Below are positions 14,366-19,290 of a stretch of DNA of 19,290 nt, piece after piece. The stretch's first letter is position 1. Each line of letters starts with the position of its first letter. The DNA is from Nanoarchaeota archaeon SCGC AAA011-G17 (GTDB lineage: Archaea > Nanobdellota > Nanobdellia > SCGC-AAA011-G17): the NCBI GenBank assembly GCA_000402515.1, contig AQRL01000014.1:1-19290 (forward strand), given 5' to 3'. Under the pieces are notes generated by a model. The model worked only from the letters and a program-made list of their open reading frames with translations. It searched no databases and was not told the DNA's origin. The translations under genes and the position numbers were made by a program.

Positions 14366-16060
14366 ATGGTGGATAATTTTTTTGTTCAGTTAGCAATTAT
14401 TATAATAGTGTCAGCTTTTTTTGCGGCATTCAGCAGATTTTTAAAACAGCCATTAATACTTGCATATATAATCACAGGGCTTTTACTTGGGCCTCTTTTT
14501 TTTAATTATATAAGCTCCTCTGACACATTAAGCCTGTTCTCACAACTTGGAATTACTATTTTATTATTTATTGTTGGGTTGAACATGGATTTTAACATCC
14601 TTAAAAAATTCGGCTTTATTTCTCTTATAACTGGGCTAGGTCAGGTTGTAATTACGTTTATTCTTGGCTTCTTCATAACAAAATTACTTGGATTTGGTAA
14701 TATAGAAGCATTTTACATAGGCATTGCATTGACATTCAGCAGCACAATCATAATTATCAAACTTTTATCAGATAAATATGACTTAAACACATTATATGGG
14801 AGAATAACTGTTGGCTGCTTGTTAATTCAGGATTTTATAGCAATAATTCTGCTAATATTAATCAGCGGATTATCAACAAACCAGGATAGCCTGCTGACTA
14901 CTCTGGGATTTACATTATTAAAATGTCTTGGGCTGATATTATTTATTCTTTTATTCAGCAAGTATGTAGCACCTTATTTATTCAACAAACTGGCAAAAAC
15001 ACAGGAATTATTATTTGTTTCTGGGTTATCCTGGTGCTTTTTGGTTATTCTTCTTGTACTAAAAATGAATTTTTCAATAGAGATCGGCTCTTTTCTGGCT
15101 GGATTGGGGCTTGGAGCACTTCCATACAGCAGAGAGCTTTCAAATAAACTAAAATATCTGAGGGATTTTTTTATTATACTATTTTTTGTCAACCTAAGTC
15201 TGCAGGTTGTTATCAGTGATGTTTCCAGTTTAATAATCCCAGCTATTATCTTATCATTATTTGTTTTAATAGGAAAGCCTGTAATTGTTATGGGGTTGAT
15301 GTGGCTGTTTGGCTATAAGAGCAGGACAGGGGTATTGGCAGGTTCTTCCTTGGCGCAAATAAGCGAATTTTCCTTAATACTTGTAAGCCTTGGGCTTGCA
15401 ATTAATCATATTGGCTCAAATGTTGTTACACTTGTTACACTTGTTGGGATAATTACAATTGGCGCTTCAACATACATGATTCTTTACAGTGAGTCTATCT
15501 ATCAATATTTTTCAAACTATCTTAGGACCTTTGAGAGAAAGAAAATCAGGGAAGATGAAGTAAGAGATTCATTGCACCATGAAAATTACCATATGATCTT
15601 ATTTGGGGCACATAGGGCAGGCTATTCTATTGTAAAGAGACTCCTTAAGGCAAAAGAAAAATTCCTTGTTGTTGATTATGACCCAGAGATGATAACCAAA
15701 TTAAAAAGAAAAGAGGTTGACTGCTTATACGGGGATATATCTGACCCTGAGACATTAGATACCATCACTTCTTTCAATCCGAAGACAGTCATATCCACTG
15801 TTCCTTCATTAGAAGATAATCTCATATTATTAAAATATTTCAAGAAAAACAAAAATGTAGTTGTGATTGCTGTTGCCAAAGAGGTGCATGATGTAATAAC
15901 CTTGTACAAGGCTGGAGCGGATTTTGTGATCTTGCCTGAGATTATAACAGGATATAAGATATCTGATTACCTGACACATCTGGATCATAATGGAATAAGA
16001 AGGTTTGGCAAGAAATACTACAAATCTCTTTTAAGTGATGTTAAGAATGGGTTGATATAA
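14366..16060 (+). CDS. Kef-type cation/proton antiporter (CPA2) with NAD-binding RCK/TrkA-N domain
   Basis: This 564-aa protein has about 12 hydrophobic segments over residues 5-380. These include QPLILAYIITGLLLGP near 28-43, the CPA2 signature LLIQDFIAI with Q155-D156, and IGSFLAGLGLGALPYS near 240-255. A soluble TrkA-N/RCK domain follows at about 408-545 with a degenerate dinucleotide-binding loop GAHRAG (414-419) and the acidic VVDYDPE strand end. It likely exchanges K+ or Na+ for H+ under nucleotide control. It has its own promoter. The C-terminal RCK_C module is absent, as in many archaeal homologues. Confidence 0.9.
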   Translation: MVDNFFVQLAIIIIVSAFFAAFSRFLKQPLILAYIITGLLLGPLFFNYISSSDTLSLFSQLGITILLFIVGLNMDFNILKKFGFISLITGLGQVVITFILGFFITKLLGFGNIEAFYIGIALTFSSTIIIIKLLSDKYDLNTLYGRITVGCLLIQDFIAIILLILISGLSTNQDSLLTTLGFTLLKCLGLILFILLFSKYVAPYLFNKLAKTQELLFVSGLSWCFLVILLVLKMNFSIEIGSFLAGLGLGALPYSRELSNKLKYLRDFFIILFFVNLSLQVVISDVSSLIIPAIILSLFVLIGKPVIVMGLMWLFGYKSRTGVLAGSSLAQISEFSLILVSLGLAINHIGSNVVTLVTLVGIITIGASTYMILYSESIYQYFSNYLRTFERKKIREDEVRDSLHHENYHMILFGAHRAGYSIVKRLLKAKEKFLVVDYDPEMITKLKRKEVDCLYGDISDPETLDTITSFNPKTVISTVPSLEDNLILLKYFKKNKNVVVIAVAKEVHDVITLYKAGADFVILPEIITGYKISDYLTHLDHNGIRRFGKKYYKSLLSDVKNGLI

Positions 16061-16104
16061 TTAAGTATAGAAATTCTTTTAAACTTTTAAGATTTATCTT
16101 TTTT

Positions 16105-16296
16105 ATGTCATATATAAGAGAATGTGTTAATGGTATATCTCAGGTTTTACTTATCGGCGCCATTTCTCTTTATGTATTGAATTATGCATTAGATACCCCA
16201 ATTGGAAGAGAAGTTTGTTCTTCTATTGATAATTTTATTTCTCATGTTGGTGGTTTAGATAAAGCACAAGATTCTCTTGAATATAGATTAAAATAG
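16105..16296 (+). CDS. Small one-helix membrane protein, 63 aa
   Basis: Residues about 10-29 (ISQVLLIGAISLYVLNYALD) form one membrane segment, flanked by a short N-terminus and a 34-aa soluble tail containing one Cys. A TATA-like TTTTAAA near 16077-16083 lies about 25 nt before the ATG, predicting a leaderless message. The stop codon ends at 16296, one base before the 3' end of the opposite-strand tRNA gene. No family is recognised. Confidence 0.6.
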   Translation: MSYIRECVNGISQVLLIGAISLYVLNYALDTPIGREVCSSIDNFISHVGGLDKAQDSLEYRLK

Positions 16297-16310
16297 TGGC
16301 ACTGCCGAGA

Positions 16311-16354
16311 CTCTCTCACTGACGTTCAAGGCATTTACGCTTCAGGCGTCAATA
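16311..16354 (-). other. T-loop tRNA(CAU) intron at 59/60 (44 nt)
   Basis: The inner helix ATTGACG/CGTCAGT is strong (7 bp, one G-U), and the outer helix is the T stem CCGAG/CTCGG. The central helix is imperfect: CTC of the T-loop pairs with GAG, followed by an A-A mismatch and one extra G. Bulges are AA|T and AG|T. It is a relaxed BHB; the exact cut could shift by one base. Confidence 0.7.
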
Positions 16355-16376
16355 TTTGAGCTCGGGACCCCCAGCT

Positions 16377-16418
16377 TTCTCAAGATCATTGCCTTTTACA
16401 GCTCATCTCTCATTAGTA
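16377..16418 (-). other. Canonical tRNA(CAU) intron at 37/38 (42 nt)
   Basis: The central helix CTCA (32-35) pairs with TGAG. Bulges are TG|T and AA|A. An AGAT/ATCT pairing gives an inner stem. No convincing C/D guide-RNA boxes are seen, although TGATC occurs near the 3' end. Confidence 0.82.
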
Positions 16419-16425
16419 CATGAGA

Positions 16426-16439
16426 TTCACCATTAAGCT
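16426..16439 (-). other. Non-canonical tRNA(CAU) intron at 30/31 (14 nt)
   Basis: The central helix CACC/GGTG is perfect. Bulges are AG|A and AA|T. The outer helix is GAG with CTC of the anticodon loop; the inner part is a short loop. The same position and same 5' bulge occur in the tRNA-Leu intron. Confidence 0.82.
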
Positions 16440-16492
16440 CTGGTGCTCTAACCAAGCTGAGCTACAGTGCCATAAAATTTTTAGAAATATGA

Positions 16493-16903
16493 TTATAAAA
16501 GACTTTTGATTTTTTTTGCTATTTCTTCCATCTCTTCTTTACTTTCATACTTTCTTTGCGGCCATAATTTTATCCCATCATTTTTTATCCTTGGCATGAT
16601 ATGAATATGCAGATGAGGAACTACCTGCCCTCCCTCTTCAAACTGATTGATTCCAATATTAAACCCCTTTATTTTTAAGCTGTTCATAATTGCTTTTGAT
16701 ATTTTTTTAGTTGCTATCATTAAATCTTTCAGGGTTTTTTCATCTGTGTCAAGAATTGTTTCTGAATGCTTTTTTGGGACTACTAATGTATGCCCTTTAT
16801 TTACAGGATTTAAATCCAGAAATGCAAATGTATTATTATCTTCATAGACTTTAGTGCATGGAATCTCTCCTTTTATTATTCTACAAAATATGCATTCAGA
16901 CAT
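16493..16903 (-). CDS. HIT-family nucleotide hydrolase/transferase
   Basis: The 136-aa protein has the HIT signature HLHIHI (H97, H99, H101 in VVPHLHIHIMPR), where the middle or last His of the H-x-H-x-H triad is the nucleophile in the family. The N-terminal CIFCRIIKGEIP (C4, C7) and KKHSETILD (H46) are typical of zinc-containing HIT proteins of the Hint/PKCI type, which hydrolyse AMP-linked substrates. Length is normal. The start overlaps the 3' end of the HAD gene by 28 nt in another frame, with AAAAGGAG upstream, so the two are co-transcribed. The tRNA(CAU) follows 21 nt downstream. Confidence 0.93.
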   Translation of the reverse strand: MSECIFCRIIKGEIPCTKVYEDNNTFAFLDLNPVNKGHTLVVPKKHSETILDTDEKTLKDLMIATKKISKAIMNSLKIKGFNIGINQFEEGGQVVPHLHIHIMPRIKNDGIKLWPQRKYESKEEMEEIAKKIKSLL

Positions 16904-17523
16904 TTTTCCACTCCTTTTAATGATGGTAAAATATAATGTTTTTTTAAGCCTTTCTTCTGGAAATCAACTTTTTTGTATGAGCCTGTTGTTACTGCTATGA
17001 ATTTTAACCCTGCTTTCTTTGCAGCAATGTAATCAAAGATTGAATCCCCTATGTATAATATTTCTTTTGGATTTAATTTTAATCTTTTTATTGGCTTTGA
17101 AAATACTCTTGGATCTGGCTTGTTGTATTTTGAGTCTTCTGCTGCATTTGTGAATAAGAAATCCTTTAGATTAAACCCTGCTGATTTTATATGCAATTTA
17201 AGCACTGCTTTTGATTTTGAGCTTACTAATCCAAGAATATAATGTTTTTTTAGCTCTTTTATTAAAGATAAGGAGTAGGGTTGTGGCGGAAATTTTGACT
17301 TTTTTTGTATTTTAATAAACTCTTTTCTGAATTCTTTGATATATTTTTCCCCCCATGTTTTTGATACTATATTTTTTAATGTTGTTCCCCATAATTTGTT
17401 TATTTCTTTTTCCTTTACAGGCTTTAGATTTAATTTTTTTGCAACTAGGTGTACCTGTTTTGTGGCATATTTGCTGAAATTAAGCAAAGTGTCATCAATA
17501 TCAAATATTATTGCTTTTATCAT
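16876..17523 (-). CDS. HAD-superfamily hydrolase (phosphatase-like)
   Basis: From ATG 17523 the product is 215 aa. Motif I is FDIDDTL (D8, D10), motif II contains S101 (LGLVSSKS), motif III K135 (NKPDPRVF) and motif IV IGDSIFDYIAA (D160, D164). The helical cap is at about 15-90. This is the phosphoglycolate-phosphatase/YjjG-like layout, and the substrate is unknown. A longer frame starting at 17604 would add 27 residues translated from the tRNA gene upstream and is rejected. The ATG lies 14 nt after the tRNA gene, so the mRNA is probably processed from a tRNA-mRNA transcript. The gene overlaps HIT by 28 nt. Confidence 0.92.
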   Translation of the reverse strand: MIKAIIFDIDDTLLNFSKYATKQVHLVAKKLNLKPVKEKEINKLWGTTLKNIVSKTWGEKYIKEFRKEFIKIQKKSKFPPQPYSLSLIKELKKHYILGLVSSKSKAVLKLHIKSAGFNLKDFLFTNAAEDSKYNKPDPRVFSKPIKRLKLNPKEILYIGDSIFDYIAAKKAGLKFIAVTTGSYKKVDFQKKGLKKHYILPSLKGVEKCLNAYFVE

Positions 17524-17537
17524 GTTTCCTCTTTTTA

Positions 17538-17610
17538 TGGACCAGTCGAGATTTGGACTCGAAACACAACCATGCCGTGATTGAGTGATACCAGGTTTCA
17601 CCACTGGCCC
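17538..17610 (-). tRNA. tRNA, probably Ala (GGC), intron-less, atypical loops
   Basis: The 73-nt gene has acceptor GGGCCAG/CTGGTCC with a G3-U70 pair, the main Ala identity element, discriminator A and no CCA. The D stem is GTGA/TCAC, anticodon stem CAATC/GGTTG (one U-G) and T stem TCGAG/CTCGA. The loop ACGGCAT places GGC at 34-36, an Ala anticodon, in agreement with G3-U70. Two oddities are C33 in place of the near-universal T33, and T-loop TCCAAAT in place of TTC. It may be functional or degenerate. It lies 14 nt before the HAD gene on the same strand. Confidence 0.7.
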
Positions 17611-17663
17611 TTTATTTAAAATTCTTTTTAATCATTATAAATAGTTTTTGTTTTAGAATTATA

Positions 17664-18371
17664 CTAACTTTTTGTAAATTCCCACATAAATTCAAAATAT
17701 TTTTTATATCCTTCTGATATTGATTTATCTTTTATTAAAACAACCTTAGGAATATCTTTGTAAGTAATAATAGCAACTTTGTCTTCAAATATCAGTGTTG
17801 TTGCATAATTATCAACTTTTTTTGGGAAATATCTGTACTCTGTATTTTTTAATTTTGTTATCTCTTTACCTCTTGTTTTATCTAATGCTATATATCTAGC
17901 ATGAATTTCTTCACTCATTTTTTTAAGAACCTTTGGGGCATAATACTTAAGAATATCATATGCTAATCCGGTTATCCCAAATCCCACAACTTCATTTTTT
18001 GTTTTACTTAAATATAGATAGAATGTCTTTACTCCCTCTTTTCCTTCAAATATTTCGACTTCAATCTTTTCTTGGATTTTTTCTATTTTCTCTAAATCTG
18101 GCAATATTTTTTGAAGCCTATCCTGTTTTTCTTTAAGATAATCCAGTAATTTTTTTGGCTCTACTGCCTGAAAGTATTTAACATTATTTTTTATTACATG
18201 GGTTAATAATCCTTTTTTGACAAGGCTATTGATTGTATTATACATATTTGCCCTGTTTAATCCTGAAGTATGAGCAATTTTACTTACTGGAGCAGAGCCA
18301 AGTTTAAGCAAAGATAAATATATTATTGCTTCATTTCTTGTTAATCCGAGTTCTTCTAATACTTCTTGCAT
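17664..18371 (-). CDS. TrmB-family transcriptional regulator (second copy)
   Basis: The 235-aa protein has a TrmB winged helix at about residues 3-68 (LGLTRNEAIIYLSLLKLGSAPVSKI, then LNRANMYNTINSLVKKGLL) and a coiled segment at about 75-100. A short effector-like domain opens with VEIFEGKEGVKTFYLYL. It is a paralogue of the protein at 10198-10950: matching elements are VKYFQAVEPKKLLDYLKE here and RKYFSAVNPEKIIEIIKE there. It is divergent from the EF-hand gene at 18458, and the region between has a palindrome similar to that of the first copy. A minus-strand TATA-like TATTATAAATAG precedes the ATG. Confidence 0.88.
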   Translation of the reverse strand: MQEVLEELGLTRNEAIIYLSLLKLGSAPVSKIAHTSGLNRANMYNTINSLVKKGLLTHVIKNNVKYFQAVEPKKLLDYLKEKQDRLQKILPDLEKIEKIQEKIEVEIFEGKEGVKTFYLYLSKTKNEVVGFGITGLAYDILKYYAPKVLKKMSEEIHARYIALDKTRGKEITKLKNTEYRYFPKKVDNYATTLIFEDKVAIITYKDIPKVVLIKDKSISEGYKKYFEFMWEFTKS

Positions 18372-18401
18372 ACTTTTTAGAAAACTATTCTATTTATAAT
18401 A

Positions 18402-18422
18402 CTGTTGTTTTATATGAAACAG
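18402..18422. promoter_or_regulatory. Inverted repeat, second candidate TrmB operator
   Basis: Arms CTGTT (18402-18406) and AACAG (18418-18422) flank 11 nt. The core TGTTGTT followed by an AT-rich TATAT-G run and AACA, plus flank CAAATAT, matches the palindrome at 10988-11012. It lies between the divergent TrmB and EF-hand promoters. Confidence 0.42.
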
Positions 18423-18457
18423 CAAATATATTTAAATGAATTATTTTTTACTTGAGA

Positions 18458-19003
18458 ATGAAAAAATGGTTTGCTAAGAACGAGGAGTGGATTTCTGGTG
18501 TATCTCTTACTACTCTCGCGTTTTTGGCATTTGGTTTTCTTGGAATAAAATTCTATAATGAACCCACTTACAACGAGATGAGAGAAACTGTTATAAAAGT
18601 AGCAGATATTAACTCAAATAACAAAATAGAAGTCAATGAGGCGATTTCTATTTACAGAAGTATAGGTCTTGATGGTAAAAGGATTATAAAACATTTGTAT
18701 CTGTACAGCCCACTTGTAACAGAGTCGGAAAAAAAAGCTACAATAGAAAGATTTTGTGAATTTTATCATATTGAAAAAGAATATTGTAAAATATGTAACG
18801 ATTACCATTATCCTTCTTTTTATATTGAAGAGGTTGTGGATATCAATAGAGATGGAGTTATTGATATTCCTGAAGCAGAGACTGCATTTAGAATTGTTTA
18901 TGAAAATAAATTAATTCCTCTTGAATCTTTTTTAGATAAATCTGGATCCATAATAGATTATTCAGAGCTTAAGAAATTTGTAAATATTAAAGGTGATGAT
19001 TAA
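18458..19003 (+). CDS. Membrane-anchored EF-hand protein
   Basis: From ATG 18458 the product is 181 aa; a TTG two codons upstream is less likely. One membrane segment at about residues 14-32 follows a basic N-terminus, so the body is probably outside the cell. Two 12-residue EF-hand loops are seen: DINSNNKIEVNE (50-61) and DINRDGVIDIPE (128-139), with Asp at 1, Asn at 3, Asn or Asp at 5 and Glu at 12. A third, shorter acidic loop is at about 160-170. Three Cys (positions 100, 110, 113) could form a disulfide or bind metal. It is divergent from the second TrmB gene. A TATA-like ATATATTTAAATG lies about 25 nt before the ATG. Confidence 0.8.
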   Translation: MKKWFAKNEEWISGVSLTTLAFLAFGFLGIKFYNEPTYNEMRETVIKVADINSNNKIEVNEAISIYRSIGLDGKRIIKHLYLYSPLVTESEKKATIERFCEFYHIEKEYCKICNDYHYPSFYIEEVVDINRDGVIDIPEAETAFRIVYENKLIPLESFLDKSGSIIDYSELKKFVNIKGDD

Positions 19004-19004
19004 A

Positions 19005-19223
19005 ATGTCAATAATATATAAGTTATTTGGTCAAATTAGAACATTTGATGATTTTGTTAGTGAAATAGAAAAAAAACAAATAAAACGAGTAGATGTGTTT
19101 TGTGAAGAAAGCATTGAAGGTGGATGGTTTGGAACTGTGATAATGAATCATACTTCTTGTATCGGTCTCCGCACAACAAGATTATACCTAGAATTAGGCG
19201 ATGTAGAAAATCTTTTTAAATAA
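19005..19223 (+). CDS. Small hypothetical protein, 72 aa
   Basis: ATG 19005 has GGTGAT 7-9 nt upstream and follows the EF-hand stop by one base; ATG 18996 is an alternative that would overlap that stop. The protein is a charged alpha/beta-like 72-mer with no membrane segment or known motif: FDDFVSEIEKKQ at about 14-25, GGWFGTVIMNH and a RTTRLYLELGDVENLF end. It is probably co-transcribed with the EF-hand gene. I recognise no family. Confidence 0.6.
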   Translation: MSIIYKLFGQIRTFDDFVSEIEKKQIKRVDVFCEESIEGGWFGTVIMNHTSCIGLRTTRLYLELGDVENLFK

Positions 19224-19264
19224 GGGTGACCCCAACCCTTATGGGGGGTTGAGGAGACCCCAAA
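19220..19264 (+). promoter_or_regulatory. GC-rich hairpins between two genes, over a ribosome-binding site
   Basis: ATAAGGGT (19220-19227) pairs perfectly with ACCCTTAT (19235-19242), enclosing a GACCCCA loop and the upstream stop codon. GGGG (19243-19248 region) can pair with CCCC (19258-19261), enclosing GAGGAG (19251-19256), the Shine-Dalgarno site of the next gene. The loop CCCC could alternatively pair with the G run. Confidence 0.5.
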
Positions 19265-19290
19265 ATGTATGGAAAAAGAGAAGGAACACT
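19265..19290 (+). CDS. Start of a further CDS (3' partial)
   Basis: ATG 19265 is preceded 8 nt upstream by GAGGAG and opens MYGKREGT before the window ends. The family is not identifiable from eight codons. Confidence 0.4.

Larger units (their letters stand above)
16297..16471 (-). tRNA. tRNA with CAU anticodon (Met elongator or Ile2), three BHB introns
   Basis: Acceptor GGCACTG/CAGTGCC, D stem GCTC/GAGC and T stem CCGAG/CTCGG are clear, with discriminator A and no CCA. The 175-nt gene folds as a tRNA only after removing 16426-16439 (14 nt, site 30/31), 16377-16418 (42 nt, site 37/38) and 16311-16354 (44 nt, site 59/60). Exons are 16440-16471, 16419-16425, 16355-16376 and 16297-16310, giving 75 nt with stem CCAGT/GCTGG and loop CTCATGA, anticodon CAT. 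The anticodon stem lacks the three G-C pairs of an initiator. Elongator Met and Ile2 (agmatidine-modified) cannot be separated here. The T-loop reads CTCAAAT, with C54 in place of T54. It lies just downstream of the HAD-HIT operon. Confidence 0.85.

Noticed and set aside
16377-16418. A C/D box guide RNA inside the CAU tRNA intron
   Set aside because: Only a partial C-like TGATC is present, and no properly placed CTGA D box was found.
17524-17604. A 27-residue N-terminal extension of the HAD protein
   Set aside because: It is translated from the tRNA gene and precedes a normal HAD start with motif I at residue 8.
1-19290. CRISPR arrays, insertion sequences and rRNA genes
   Set aside because: No regularly spaced direct repeats, transposase motifs, paired terminal repeats or rRNA-like conserved stretches were seen.

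Overview
The window is from an AT-rich archaeon. It carries a TFIIB-type initiation factor, ribosomal proteins S8e, S17e and L37e, an archaeal LSm protein, the chromatin protein Alba, RNase Z, an EndA-type splicing endonuclease, two TrmB-family regulators, and TATA boxes close to start codons. Tight packing, small proteins and intron-rich tRNA genes suggest a DPANN lineage of the Woesearchaeota/Pacearchaeota kind. That placement is an inference from style and was not tested.

Layout. 1-4256: the 3' part of a large surface-type protein ending in an N-acetylmuramoyl-L-alanine amidase domain, overlapped by a six-helix membrane protein. 4258-4808 (minus): LSm, L37e (54 aa) and a tRNA-Leu(UAG) split by two small introns. 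4930-6021: S8e and a YhhQ-type queuosine-precursor transporter. 6201-8398: TFB, a hypothetical protein and RNase Z. 8445-10087 (minus): an XRE/ImmA-type protease gene overlapping a PIN-like DUF4411 gene, resembling a toxin-antitoxin module. 10198-13633: a TrmB regulator, a small zinc-ribbon protein, EndA, a wHTH protein with a possible nuclease tail, and a hypothetical gene. 13747-14300: S17e and Alba. 14366-16296: a Kef-type antiporter and a one-helix protein. 16297-17610 (minus): a tRNA-Ala-like gene, a HAD hydrolase, a HIT protein and a CAU-anticodon tRNA split by three introns. 17664-19290: a second TrmB regulator, an EF-hand membrane-anchored protein, a small hypothetical gene and the start of another.

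The most notable feature is in alba. The reading frame breaks after 25 codons inside the conserved K-P-x-M-N-Y-V region. Removing exactly 33 nt (14023-14055) restores that motif. The two cut points fall at the predicted positions of a bulge-helix-bulge (BHB) fold: a 4-bp central helix, two 3-nt bulges and a 9-bp intron hairpin. This is therefore a strong candidate for a protein-coding archaeal intron removed by the tRNA-splicing machinery. The endonuclease gene lies about 2 kb away, and five further BHB introns sit in two tRNA genes of the same window. The 30/31 introns interrupt the anticodon stem that the neighbouring 37/38 BHB needs, which implies ordered splicing.
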